In this document: positions 25,997-34,862 of the stretch, in pieces
How the letters are laid out: the number at the start of each line of letters is the position of its first letter
Numbering within the stretch: position 1 is the stretch's first letter
Source of the DNA: Sphingomonas sp. FARSPH
GTDB taxonomy: Bacteria; Pseudomonadota; Alphaproteobacteria; Sphingomonadales; Sphingomonadaceae
DNA length: 64,000 nt
NCBI RefSeq assembly: GCF_003355005.1
Contig: NZ_CP029986.1
Coordinates: 186,001-250,000, forward strand
Direction: 5' to 3'
Program-made: the position numbers and the translations under genes
The notes under the pieces: generated by a model
What the model was told of the DNA's origin: nothing
Database searches by the model: none
The model's input: only the letters and a program-made list of their open reading frames with translations

Positions 25997-26021
25997 GGTG
26001 ACGCCGTCACCGGACGCTTAC

Positions 26022-26029
26022 GATGCAAC
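26022..26029. repeat. IS66 target-site duplication, right
   Basis: GATGCAAC, the partner of 23637-23644, adjoining the CGCTTAC end of the element. Confidence 0.9.
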
Positions 26030-26135
26030 ATGCGGCGTAAAGCGCCTGCTTGTCAGCCTCATAGGCGCTTGACCGTTCACCATGGCGCTTTCGAGTGCCT
26101 ATGCTCCCCACATAGGCTAAACGCGACTCCATCAT

Positions 26136-26584
26136 CTGCCCTGCTCGCGCGAAAAGCTGGTCGAGAGTTGCCCGTGCTCCCTCGGGTCGAATGCAGCCAA
26201 GTGCCTATCATAGGCTCTGTCATCGCGAGGACGTAGAAGACGTCGAGGAGTGGCTTTCGTCACGGCCACCGGAGCTGCGGCCCTAGGACGAGCCGCAAGG
26301 CTCTCGTGGGGCCGTTGCGCGGCGCCCGGCTCTGGGCGATCACGGCCCGGATGCCTCGATCGCCCTTCGTCCGGCCGAGCGTATCGCCCGACTTCCCGAT
26401 CAGCTGAGCAACCCGGCCGCGTGTTCCGGTGGTGGTGGCATCGAAACTGACTCGCTGCGGCGCTTGCAGGTGACTCATAGCAGCGGAGCGGCGCGATGTT
26501 CGAGAGCTGCCTCTCCGCCTTGGGCGCTTACCGACGTTTGTTGAACACCAACCGCTGCAAGGGGCGGAGTGGATTGGCGAACTC
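26136..26584. other. Gene-free stretch between IS66 and IS3
   Basis: No coding frame here has recognisable homology. A short frame ending DVEDVEEWLSSRPPELRP (stop near 26288) may be the tail of a decayed gene. The rest, up to the IS3 end at 26585, shows no recognised signal. It is probably debris from earlier insertions. Confidence 0.4.
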
Positions 26585-26647
26585 TGAGGTGGTGCCGGTT
26601 CTCTGGACAGGAGGCTAAGCTATCCCGGACGTGAGGGATGGACGGCA

Positions 26648-26932
26648 ATGAAGACGACGCGGAAGCGGTATACGGGCGATTTCAAGGCCAAGGTGGCGCT
26701 GGAGGCGATCCGGGGCGACCTGACGCTGGCGGAGCTGGCGACGAAGCATGGCATTCACCCGACGGTGATAGCGACGTGGAAGCGGCAGGCGATTGACGGC
26801 ATGGCCGCGACCTTCTCGGGTGCGACCGAGGCGGCGAAGGCCGCGGGCGACACCGAGATCGAGAAGCTGCACGCCAAGATCGGGCAACTGGTGGTGGAGC
26901 GGGATTTTTTGTCCAAGGGGTTCGCGCGATGA
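26648..26932 (+). CDS. IS3 transposase OrfA
   Basis: A 94-residue helix-turn-helix protein: KRYTGDFKAKVALEAIRGD, TLAELATKHGIHPTVIATWK, then a leucine-zipper-like helix IEKLHAKIGQLVVERDFL. It is the DNA-binding half of the IS3 transposase. A run of six T lies near its end, where frameshifting could fuse it to OrfB. Confidence 0.92.
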   Translation: MKTTRKRYTGDFKAKVALEAIRGDLTLAELATKHGIHPTVIATWKRQAIDGMAATFSGATEAAKAAGDTEIEKLHAKIGQLVVERDFLSKGFAR

Positions 26933-27819
26933 GTGTCGCGCGACGGCGGCAGATGATCGAGCGGGAGCATGCCAGCCTGTCGATCGCGGCGCAGTGCCGG
27001 CTGGTGTCGATCAGCCGGTCGTCATTTTACTATGTGCCGACGCCGGAGACGGCCGAGACGCTGGCGCTGATGGCGGTGATCGACGCCTCGTTCCTCGACT
27101 ACCCCTGGTATGGCAGCCGTCAAATGGCGCGGCACCTGTGCCGCCTCGGCCATGCGGTCGGGCGTCGGCGGGTGCGGCGGCTGATGACGAAGATGGGACT
27201 TGCGCCCATCTACCAGCGCCCACGGACGAGCGATCCGCACCCGGAGCACCGGATCTACCCGTACCTGCTGCGCGATCTGGAGATCACCCGGCCGGGTCAC
27301 GTCTGGTGCGCCGACATTACGTACCTGCCGATGCGGCGGGGCTTCCTCTATCTCGTCGCCGTCATGGACTGGGCGTCGCGGAGGGTGCTCGCCTGGCGGT
27401 TGTCGAACACGATGGACGCGGAGTTCTGCGTCGAGGCTTTGAAGGAAGCGTTGGCGCGCTTCGGCAGGCCCGAGATCTTCAACACGGATCAATGCAGCCA
27501 GTTCACCAGCGCCGACTTCACCGACGTGTTGCGCGATGCCGAGGTGCGGATCAGCATGGACGGAAGTGGCCGCTGGATGGACAACGTCTTCATCGAGGGG
27601 CTTTGGCGGTCGCTGAAGTACGAGTGCGTCTACCTGAACGCGTTCGAGACCGGCTCCGAGTTGCGGACCGGGCTCGGCCAGTGGATCAGCTATTACAACG
27701 GGCAGCGGCCTCACTCTCGCCTCGGCGGCAGAACGCCGGACGAGGTGTACGGGCAGATCGCGGCAACGCCATATCCGGGGCATGCCCCGGATATGGCGTT
27801 CACCAGAATGGCGGCGTAA
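26929..27819 (+). CDS. IS3 transposase OrfB (DDE integrase)
   Basis: A 296-residue DDE transposase. Catalytic residues stand in VWCADITYLPM (D), FNTDQCSQFTS (D) and FIEGLWRSLKYE (E). The usual glycine after DQ is replaced by cysteine, a small departure from the family; the triad itself is complete. It has its own ATG overlapping the orfA stop. Confidence 0.94.
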   Translation: MSVARRRQMIEREHASLSIAAQCRLVSISRSSFYYVPTPETAETLALMAVIDASFLDYPWYGSRQMARHLCRLGHAVGRRRVRRLMTKMGLAPIYQRPRTSDPHPEHRIYPYLLRDLEITRPGHVWCADITYLPMRRGFLYLVAVMDWASRRVLAWRLSNTMDAEFCVEALKEALARFGRPEIFNTDQCSQFTSADFTDVLRDAEVRISMDGSGRWMDNVFIEGLWRSLKYECVYLNAFETGSELRTGLGQWISYYNGQRPHSRLGGRTPDEVYGQIAATPYPGHAPDMAFTRMAA

Positions 27820-27912
27820 ACCAACTGGGGTATAGCTTAGCTCAGCCGCCAAACTAACCAGAAAGGCGAGACCACCTCACCGTCGATTGGCCCTGCATTT
27901 GATAGCAATGAG

Positions 27913-28620
27913 TTAGCGCGACCCGTCCTCGACCGACCTTAAAGCGCGTTTCTGACCGTATACGTAGAGGATCGTCAGGCAGACGAGTGCCCAACCCGAT
28001 CCCACTGCCCAGCCTGCAAGCACGTCCGTTGGCCAATGAACACCGAGGAACACGCGCGAAAAGCCAATGCCCATGACCAATGCGATCGATGCGCCGACAA
28101 GGAACACGCGGCCACCACGGGTCGGTGCCCATTGCGCGGCTAGCAGGGCGATCGATAGATAGACGATCGCCGAATTCGCCGAATGGCCGCTTGGAAAGCT
28201 CGCGGAACTGAAAGGCGCCCAGTGCTCCACCACATCGGGACGCGCCCGGCCGAACCAGGGTTTCACGAGCGCTGTGATCGACGTCCCAACACCTGCCTCG
28301 GCTACAACGAAGGCAGCCAGAGCCGTTTTTCTACTGGCGGCGGCGAAACCGGCGGTGAGCATCACGACGAGGGTCAGGGTTGCGGTATCCCCCAATGCGG
28401 TGAGATCAAGCATCGCGGCACGTAGGGGTGCGATGCCACCCAGATGGTCTCGCACCCAATAAAGGGCTGAACGATCGAAGGCATTTGTTTCGCCTTCCCG
28501 GATCTCGGAGCCGAGTTTCCAGACAACGAAGCCGACGATCGCAGCCACGGCCAACGTGACCATCAACAGGAGCTCAGGCCGGCGCCGCAAACGGTCCCAC
28601 ACCATCGTTAACGTCGCCAT
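27913..28620 (-). CDS. PAP2-family membrane phosphatase
   Basis: A 235-residue, about six-segment membrane phosphatase. The three PAP2 motifs are present: KPWFGRARP, the PSGHS with catalytic His, and SRVFLGVHWPTDV with catalytic His and Asp. Likely substrates are undecaprenyl pyrophosphate or phosphatidic/PG phosphate lipids. The start at 28620 overlaps the DedA gene end by 13 bases, so the two form one unit. Confidence 0.92.
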   Translation of the reverse strand: MATLTMVWDRLRRRPELLLMVTLAVAAIVGFVVWKLGSEIREGETNAFDRSALYWVRDHLGGIAPLRAAMLDLTALGDTATLTLVVMLTAGFAAASRKTALAAFVVAEAGVGTSITALVKPWFGRARPDVVEHWAPFSSASFPSGHSANSAIVYLSIALLAAQWAPTRGGRVFLVGASIALVMGIGFSRVFLGVHWPTDVLAGWAVGSGWALVCLTILYVYGQKRALRSVEDGSR

Positions 28621-29201
28621 GTCGCTACCCGCCAGACATAGGCAACCACGAGCAGGACGATGATTCCAAGCGAGATCGGTCCGACGAAACGCTCGACCGC
28701 GCCATAGCCCTGCCCCAAGGCAGAGCCGGCGACGGCTAAGATCGACGTCCAGGCGGTGGTACCAAGGAGAGACCAGAAAACGAACTGGCCGAATGGCATC
28801 GCCAGAAGTCCTGCCGGGATCGATACGATCGAGCGGATCGTCGGCACGAGACGTCCCACGCAAACGAAGAGCGCTCCCCCGTTGGCAAAGAGGCGTTGCC
28901 CGCGGTCGACGTCGTTCCGGCTTATAGTGAGCCATCGGCCATACCGTTCGATCAAACCGTCGAACCGCGTAATGCCAAGCGCGCGTGCGACGAGATACCA
29001 GGCGATGTTTCCTGCCATCGCACCCGCGGTTCCTGCGGCGATCACTCCCGGCAGCGCCATCACGCCGCGACCCGACTCCATGCCCGCAAATGGCATGATT
29101 ACCTCGGAAGGCAGTGGCGGGAACACCGTTTCTGCAAACATCAAAGCCGCGATACCGAGGTATCCGAGCTGCGCGATCAGGTCTTGGATCCAGCTGTCCA
29201 T
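28608..29201 (-). CDS. DedA-family membrane protein
   Basis: A 197-residue DedA protein. Hallmarks are ETVFPPLPSEVIMPFAG near the N terminus, GNIAWYLVARALG and FVCVGRLVPTIRSIVSIPAG. DedA proteins move lipid carriers (for example undecaprenyl phosphate or phospholipids) across the inner membrane. The overlap with a PAP2 phosphatase fits recycling of a lipid carrier (inference). Confidence 0.93.
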   Translation of the reverse strand: MDSWIQDLIAQLGYLGIAALMFAETVFPPLPSEVIMPFAGMESGRGVMALPGVIAAGTAGAMAGNIAWYLVARALGITRFDGLIERYGRWLTISRNDVDRGQRLFANGGALFVCVGRLVPTIRSIVSIPAGLLAMPFGQFVFWSLLGTTAWTSILAVAGSALGQGYGAVERFVGPISLGIIVLLVVAYVWRVATWRR

Positions 29202-29252
29202 CGTTCACCAATTTAGACCGATGGCGCGGCCAGGGAATGGCCGCAGGATTGT

Positions 29253-29278
29253 GATTTCCCAATCTTAGGGGCCGAGTG
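29253..29278. promoter_or_regulatory. Shared motif upstream of RND module 1
   Basis: GATTTCCCAAT (29253-29263) followed by GGCCGAGTG (29270-29278). A near copy, GATTCCCCAAT ... GGCCGAGTG, lies at 36939-36960 before the sigma-factor gene. Eighteen bases agree. It might be a shared regulator site or a relic of duplication. Confidence 0.35.
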
Positions 29279-29356
29279 CCGGTTTTTGCGGCGTGTATTG
29301 GGAGATTGTATAGTTCCGGCAAGTCGGAGCCAATCGACTGCACCTATGCCGGCGCC

Positions 29357-30337
29357 ATGCGCACACCCTTTCTTCTCGTCCCGTTAATCATCGCCGGCTG
29401 CGGCACCGAACCGTCCAAGTCGCCCGCAGGTCCGCCGGCCCATGCCGAGCCGGTCGCGCACGAGGCCGAACTGCTGAAGCTGACCCTGACGCCGCAGGCC
29501 CAGCAGCGACTCGGGATCGCTCTCGTCCGCGTCGCGAGCGGTTCGGTCAGCGCCGCGCGACAGGTGGCCGGCGAGATCGTGGTACCGCCGACCAGCGCTA
29601 ACGGCGTGCCCGTCAACTCGACCACCAATCTTCAGCAGATCGGCAGCCAGCAGGCCGCGGCGGACGCCGAACTGGCGCGCGCGACCGCACAGGCGCGGCT
29701 GGCGCGGATCGCCCTCGACCGCGCCGCCAGCCTGGTGCGCGAGGAAGCGGGCAGCGTGCGCGGTCGCGACGAGGCCGCCGCGGCGCTGGCTGCCGCCCAG
29801 GCCGCGCTCGGCGCCGCACGCCAGCAGCGACAGCTCCTCGGACCGGCGGTCGCGTCGATAGGGTCCCAGGCAACCCTGTGGGTGCGCGCATCGGTGTTTG
29901 GCAGCGACGTGGGCAATGTCCGCCGTGACGGCGCCGCAACCGTTCGCAACCTGGGTGAAGGCGGTGCGCCGCGATCCGCACGACCGGTGCAGGCTCCGCC
30001 ATCGGCCAACACCAACGCAGGCACCGTCGATCTCTACTATGCGGTCGACAATCGCGACCGGGCGTTCCGGGTCGGTCAGCGTGTTGCGGTCGACTTGCCG
30101 CTCGCCGGGCAGACCGAGGGACTTTCGGTGCCGTCGGCCGCGATCCTGCGCGATATCTATGGCGGCGAGTGGGTCTATCGGAAGACCGCGCCCGACACCT
30201 TCGTCCGTCAGCGCGTCGAGGTCGCATCGGAGAGTGGCGGTTGGGCGTTACTCGCGCGCGGGCTAGCGTCGGGCGCGGAGGTCGTGACCGATGGCGCGGC
30301 GGAGTTGTTCGGGACCGAATTCGGGGCGGCGCACTGA
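29357..30337 (+). CDS. RND periplasmic adaptor lipoprotein with shortened lipoyl domain
   Basis: A 326-residue lipoprotein: signal peptide with lipobox IIAGC (Cys about residue 15). Order: a short N-terminal strand region, an alpha-hairpin (about 95-175, rich in Ala/Gln repeats such as LARATAQARLARIALDRA), a beta-barrel (LWVRASVFGSDV onward) and the membrane-proximal domain (VPSAAILRDIYGGEWVY). The two half-lipoyl segments that normally flank the hairpin are missing or very short: VVPPTSANG leads almost directly into the hairpin, and the return is LGPAVASIGSQATLWV. The other adaptor in this window (52955) keeps them. Start at 29357 is set by the lipobox. Its stop shares one base with the RND start. 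Confidence 0.85.
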   Translation: MRTPFLLVPLIIAGCGTEPSKSPAGPPAHAEPVAHEAELLKLTLTPQAQQRLGIALVRVASGSVSAARQVAGEIVVPPTSANGVPVNSTTNLQQIGSQQAAADAELARATAQARLARIALDRAASLVREEAGSVRGRDEAAAALAAAQAALGAARQQRQLLGPAVASIGSQATLWVRASVFGSDVGNVRRDGAATVRNLGEGGAPRSARPVQAPPSANTNAGTVDLYYAVDNRDRAFRVGQRVAVDLPLAGQTEGLSVPSAAILRDIYGGEWVYRKTAPDTFVRQRVEVASESGGWALLARGLASGAEVVTDGAAELFGTEFGAAH

Positions 30338-33300
30338 TGCTCGGCCGGTTCGTCCATTTCGCGCTTGCGCAGCGCGTCCTCGTCCTCGCGCTCGCCACCT
30401 TGCTGGTCGTGCTTGGCGTCCGCGCCGGGCGAGACGTGCCGCTCGACGTGTTCCCCGAATTCGCCCCGCCGATGGTCGAAATCCAGACCGAGGCGCCGGG
30501 CCTGTCGACCGAGGAGGTCGAGAGCCTGGTGACGGTGCCGATCGAGACGGCGGTCAACGGCGTGCCCGGCCTTATGACGCTGCGCTCCAAGTCGGTGCTG
30601 GGACTATCGTCGGTACAGATATTATTCGAGCGCGGGTCCGACGTGGTTCGCGCGCGCCAGATGGTCGGTGAGCGGATCACGCAGGTCCAGCCGCGCCTGC
30701 CGCTCGCGGCGCGTCAGCCGGTGCTGATGCCGCCGCTGTCCTCGACCAGCCGCGCGATGAAGGTCGGGCTGTCCTCGAAGAAGCTCGACCAGATGCAGAT
30801 ATCCGAGCTGGTGCGCTGGACGATCCGGCCGCGGCTGATGGCCGTCCCCGGCGTCGCCAACGTCGCGGTATGGGGCCAGCGCGATCGCCAGCTTCAGGTG
30901 CTGGTCGATCCCGACCGCCTGCGCGCCGCCGGCGTGACGCTGGCCGAGGTCCGCGCCGCAGCGGGCGACGCGGTGCTGGTCGGCGGCGGCGGGTTCGTCG
31001 ATACGCCCAACCAGCGCCTCGCGGTCCAGCAGGCGGGCACGGTCCAGACTGCGGCCGACCTGAGGCAGGCGATCGTCAAGCAGGCGGGCGAAGCGCCGGT
31101 CCGCATCGGCGACGTCGCTCGCGTGGTCGACGGTTTCGCCGCGCCGATCGGCAACGCCATCATCGACGACGGCCCCGGCATCATGCTGATCGTCGAGAAG
31201 CAGCCGACCGCGAACACGCTGGAACTGACCCGCGCGGTGGAGGTCGCCTTCGCGGAGCTGAAGTCTGGCCTGAAGGACGTGAAGGTCGATACCACGATCT
31301 TCCGCCCCGCGACCTTCATCGAACGGTCGATCGACAACCTCACCCGCGCCCTCCAGATTGGCTGTGTGCTGGTCGGGGTGGTGCTGTTCCTGTTCACTCG
31401 CGACTGGCGGCAGGCGACGATCAGCCTCGTCGCGATTCCGCTGTCGCTGCTCGGCGCGGGCCTAGCATTGCTGTGGTCTGGAGCGACGATCAACGTGATG
31501 ATCATCGCCGGGCTCGTCATCGCGCTGGGCGAAGTGGTCGATGACGCGATCATCGATGTCGAGAACATCGCGCGCCGCCTGCGGCTGAACCGCGAATCCG
31601 CCGATCCGAAGCCTGCGTTCGACGTGGTGCTCGCCGCCTCTTTGGAGGTGCGTTCGGCTGTGGTGTTCGCCTCGCTGATCGTGATGCTGGTCTTCGTGCC
31701 GATCTTCTTCCTCGGCGGCGTCGCCGGCACCTTCTTCCAGCCGCTCGCCGTCGCCTATGTTCTGGCGATCGGCACGTCGCTGCTCGTCGCGCTGACCGTC
31801 ACGCCGGCGATGTGCCTGCTCCTTCTCCCGAATGCGCCGCTCAAGGAGGAGCGCGACACCCGGTTCGTGGCCGCTCTGAAGCGTCGCTACGTCGGCTTCC
31901 TGCCGCGCGTCGTCGGGCGGCCGTCGCTCGCGGTCGGCATCGTCGCCGGCGGGCTGCTGCTCGCCGGGGTCGGCTATGCGACCTTCAAGGACCAGTTCCT
32001 GCCCAATTTCCGCGAAACGGACTTTCTGATGCACTTCGTCGAGAAGCCGGGCACTTCGATCGAAGCGATGGACCGGATCACGATGCGCGCATCGAAGGAA
32101 TTGCGCGCGATCCCCGGCGTGCGCAATTTCGGCGCGCATATCGGCCGCGCCGAGCAGGCCGACGAGGTGGTCGGCCCGAATTTCACGGAATTGTGGATCA
32201 GCCTCGACGAGAACGCCGACTATGACGCGTCGGTGAAGCGGATCAAGGACGTGGTCGAGGGCTATCCTGGTCTCTTCCGCGACGTGCTGACCTATCTGCG
32301 CGAGCGCATCAAGGAGGTGCTGACCGGCGCCGGGGCCACGATCGTGGTTCGCATCTATGGTCCAGATCAGGAAGAGCTCCGTGCGGCGGGCGCGCGTGTC
32401 CGGTCGGCCATCGCCGGCATACAGGGCATTTCTGACTTGAAGCTCGAAAGCCAAGTGCTCGTACCACAAATTCGTGTCCGCCCGAAACCGGCCGAACTGG
32501 CGCGGCTCGGACTGTCGGCCGGCGAGGTCCGGCGGCAAGCTCAGATTCTCGTGGCGCAGCAGAAGGTCGGCGAAATCTATCGCGACCAGAAAGCGTTCGA
32601 CGTCGCGGTTTGGGGCGAGCCGGCCGTCCGCAACAACATTCACGCATTGCGCGATCTGATGATCCAGGCTCCGACGCTTGGTGGCGCGCTGCCGAGTAGC
32701 GGCAGTTGGTCGGGTGCCGGTGCGCCGGTACGGCTCGGCGATATCGCCGATGTTGATATCGTCCCCGCCCCCAACGAGGTGAAGCGCGAGAACGGCCAGC
32801 GTCGGCTGGACGTGACGATGAACGTCGCGGGCGCAGACTTGGGAACGGTGGCGCAGGCGGTCGATGCCGCGGTCGCCAAGGTGCCGTTCGCCACCGGCTA
32901 TCACCCCCAGGTTCTGGGCGAATATGCCGCGCTGAAGGATTCGCGTCAGCGGCTCTGGTCCACCGGCGCGTTCTGCCTGATCGGCATCCTGCTCCTCGTG
33001 TGGATCGAGTTCCGCTCACGCCGCATCACCGCGCTCGTCGGCGTCAGCCTGCCGTTCGCGCTGGTCGGCGGCGTGGCGGCGGTGGCGCTCACCGGCGGTG
33101 TGCTGTCGCTGGGCTCGCTCGTCGGGTTCGTCACCGTGATCGGCATCGCGGCACGCAACGGCATCATGCTGCTCTCGCATTATCAGCATCTGGAACGTCA
33201 CGAAGGCGTGGCGTTCGGGCGCGAACTGGTGCTGCGCGGTGCGGAGGAGCGGCTGGTGCCGATCCTGATGACCGCCGCATGCGCCGGTCTGGCGCTCGTG

Positions 33301-33483
33301 CCCTTGATCGTCGCAGGCAACGCGCCTGGGCACGAGATCGAGCACCCGATGGCGATCGTGACCCTCGGCGGCCTCATCTCGTCTACCGCGCTTAACCTGC
33401 TGCTGCTGCCGGCGCTCTACGCTCGCTACGGAGAGGAACGCGCGGCCTCGCCCTCGCCCGAGCGCAAGGAGGCGCTGGCATGA
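30337..33483 (+). CDS. RND efflux transporter, inner-membrane pump 1
   Basis: A 1048-residue RND pump with 12 membrane segments and two large periplasmic loops. Early motif PLDVFPEFAPPMVEIQTEAP is of the CusA/CzcA side of the family; the fourth segment has LGEVVDDAIIDVENIARRLR with two adjacent Asp for the proton relay. The substrate cannot be read from sequence: metals or organic compounds are possible. The ATG overlaps the adaptor stop (TGATG) and the stop overlaps the outer-membrane gene (ATGA). Adaptor, pump, outer-membrane factor, regulator and kinase form one run. Confidence 0.93.
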   Translation: MLGRFVHFALAQRVLVLALATLLVVLGVRAGRDVPLDVFPEFAPPMVEIQTEAPGLSTEEVESLVTVPIETAVNGVPGLMTLRSKSVLGLSSVQILFERGSDVVRARQMVGERITQVQPRLPLAARQPVLMPPLSSTSRAMKVGLSSKKLDQMQISELVRWTIRPRLMAVPGVANVAVWGQRDRQLQVLVDPDRLRAAGVTLAEVRAAAGDAVLVGGGGFVDTPNQRLAVQQAGTVQTAADLRQAIVKQAGEAPVRIGDVARVVDGFAAPIGNAIIDDGPGIMLIVEKQPTANTLELTRAVEVAFAELKSGLKDVKVDTTIFRPATFIERSIDNLTRALQIGCVLVGVVLFLFTRDWRQATISLVAIPLSLLGAGLALLWSGATINVMIIAGLVIALGEVVDDAIIDVENIARRLRLNRESADPKPAFDVVLAASLEVRSAVVFASLIVMLVFVPIFFLGGVAGTFFQPLAVAYVLAIGTSLLVALTVTPAMCLLLLPNAPLKEERDTRFVAALKRRYVGFLPRVVGRPSLAVGIVAGGLLLAGVGYATFKDQFLPNFRETDFLMHFVEKPGTSIEAMDRITMRASKELRAIPGVRNFGAHIGRAEQADEVVGPNFTELWISLDENADYDASVKRIKDVVEGYPGLFRDVLTYLRERIKEVLTGAGATIVVRIYGPDQEELRAAGARVRSAIAGIQGISDLKLESQVLVPQIRVRPKPAELARLGLSAGEVRRQAQILVAQQKVGEIYRDQKAFDVAVWGEPAVRNNIHALRDLMIQAPTLGGALPSSGSWSGAGAPVRLGDIADVDIVPAPNEVKRENGQRRLDVTMNVAGADLGTVAQAVDAAVAKVPFATGYHPQVLGEYAALKDSRQRLWSTGAFCLIGILLLVWIEFRSRRITALVGVSLPFALVGGVAAVALTGGVLSLGSLVGFVTVIGIAARNGIMLLSHYQHLERHEGVAFGRELVLRGAEERLVPILMTAACAGLALVPLIVAGNAPGHEIEHPMAIVTLGGLISSTALNLLLLPALYARYGEERAASPSPERKEALA

Positions 33484-34859
33484 CGCATCGCTGCCTGACG
33501 CCGATCCTCGCACTGCTCGCTTCGGCGTGCATGAGCGTGCCGAGGTCGCCGCCCACGGTCGCGCCGGGGAGCGCCACGGGCGGGTTCGCGACGCTACCCA
33601 TCGCGTCCATCGCGCCCGTTCCGGACGACTGGTGGCGGCTCTACGACGATCCGGTGCTGGACGGGCTTGTGCGATCGGCACTGGCCGCAAATGCCGATCT
33701 GCGCGTCGCCTACGCCAATCTCGACGGCGCGCGCGCTGCGCTGCGGCAGGCACGGGCCGCGCGACTACCGCAGACCACGATCGAAAGCGCGCTGGGCGTC
33801 GACAACCCCGCCTCGCAGCCGAGCGCATCGGGCAACGTGCCCACGACGGATTACGATATCGCCGCGACGGTGAGCTGGGATATCGATCTGTTCGGTCGGC
33901 TGCGCTCCGCTGCGACCGCGACGCGTGCCGATGCCGACGCGCAGGTCGCCGTCGTCGACGGGCTGCGGGTCGCGGTCGTCGCCGACACCGTCCTCGCCTA
34001 TGTCGACCTGTGCGGGTCGACCCGCGCGATCGCCGCCGCGCGCGCGGTCGCAACCGCGCAGGATCGCTCCGTCGGTCTCGTGCGCGAACAGCTCCGCGCC
34101 GGTGAGGTGTCACCGCTGGAGGTATCGCAGGTCGCGACGATCGCCGCCGCGACCCGCGCCGCAATCGCGCCGTTCGAGGCGCAGCGTGCCAACGCGCTCT
34201 ACCGCCTCGCAACGCTTCAGGGGCGGCCACCCGCTGAAGCACGCGACTACAGCTTCGCCTGTACCGCCGCGCCCCGCTTGCGCACCGCCGCGCCGGTCGG
34301 CGATGGGACTGCCCTGCTGCTGCGTCGCCCCGACGTGCGCGAGGCGGAGCGTCGCCTTGCCGCCGCGGCGGCGCGGGTCGGTGTCGCCCGCGCGGACCTC
34401 TACCCGCGCGTCAATCTCGGCGGCGCGTTGGGGCTGCTCTCCGGTGGGATCAAGGCGGTCGCCTCGCCGCTCGTGACATGGGCTTTTCCCAATCAGGCGC
34501 CGGCGCGTGCCCGGCTCGAGCAGGCCCGTGCGACCGAACGCGCCGCGCTCGCCGGTTGGGACGTCGCCGTGCTACGATCCCTGCGCGAAGTGGAGACAGC
34601 GCTGGCCGCCTATGACGCGGAGACGCGGCGCAATCGCGATCTGGAAACGGCCGCACGCGAAGCACAGGCCTATGCCCGCCGGGCCGCGGCTCGCGTCCGC
34701 CTCGGCGACGCACCGGGCCTGCTCCAGGTCGACGCGCAGCGCGCGACCGCGGCCGCTACGCTCCAGCAGGCTCAGTCCGACCTGGCAGTTTCGCAGGGCG
34801 AGGTCGCCTTGTTTCGCGCGCTCGGCGGCGGGTGGCGAACGGGAACCGCTTCCGAGTAG
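33480..34859 (+). CDS. NodT-type outer-membrane efflux lipoprotein 1
   Basis: A 459-residue TolC-superfamily protein with lipobox (LLASAC, Cys about residue 17). The family start DDWWRLYDDPVLDGLV and the repeated helical halves with NADLRVAYANLDGARA and GVARADLYPRVNLGGALGLLSGG are present. It forms the outer-membrane channel for the RND pump encoded just before. Confidence 0.93.
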   Translation: MTHRCLTPILALLASACMSVPRSPPTVAPGSATGGFATLPIASIAPVPDDWWRLYDDPVLDGLVRSALAANADLRVAYANLDGARAALRQARAARLPQTTIESALGVDNPASQPSASGNVPTTDYDIAATVSWDIDLFGRLRSAATATRADADAQVAVVDGLRVAVVADTVLAYVDLCGSTRAIAAARAVATAQDRSVGLVREQLRAGEVSPLEVSQVATIAAATRAAIAPFEAQRANALYRLATLQGRPPAEARDYSFACTAAPRLRTAAPVGDGTALLLRRPDVREAERRLAAAAARVGVARADLYPRVNLGGALGLLSGGIKAVASPLVTWAFPNQAPARARLEQARATERAALAGWDVAVLRSLREVETALAAYDAETRRNRDLETAAREAQAYARRAAARVRLGDAPGLLQVDAQRATAAATLQQAQSDLAVSQGEVALFRALGGGWRTGTASE

Positions 34860-34862
34860 AAT

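Larger units (their letters stand above)
23645..26021 (+). mobile_element. Complete IS66-family insertion sequence (2377 bp)
   Basis: Ends read GTAAGCGTCCGGT inward on both sides (23645 and 26021), and GATGCAAC is duplicated outside. tnpA, tnpB and tnpC are intact and in order. It is an inverted copy of the element at 1-1976. The intact target duplication shows a simple insertion at this site, into the 85-residue gene. Confidence 0.96.
23493..26135 (-). pseudogene. 85-residue protein gene interrupted by IS66
   Basis: Removing the IS66 copy (23645-26021) and one 8-bp target copy joins 26135-26022 to 23636-23493 in one frame of 86 codons including TGA. The product would start MMESRLAYVGSIGTRKR, run through YEADKQALYAACCIYNAHC across the insertion point, and end LDELLAETRNG. 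It is hydrophilic with no membrane segment and matches no family I know. Only a weak ribosome site precedes the ATG pair at 26135. The intact frame across the exact target duplication argues that it was a real gene and was recently broken. Confidence 0.6.
26585..27879 (+). mobile_element. IS3-family insertion sequence (about 1295 bp)
   Basis: Imperfect inverted ends begin TGAGGTGGT at 26585 and, on the other strand, at 27879; further in, TTCTGG/TCTCTGG and GCTAAGCTAT are shared. It carries orfA and orfB with an ATGA overlap. The bases outside (ACTC and CCGT) do not match, so no target duplication is left. Confidence 0.88.

Noticed and set aside
26890..26935. Programmed frameshift as the only route to IS3 OrfB
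   Set aside because: A T6 run is present, but OrfB has its own ATG overlapping the OrfA stop, so reinitiation is sufficient; frameshifting stays possible but unproven.
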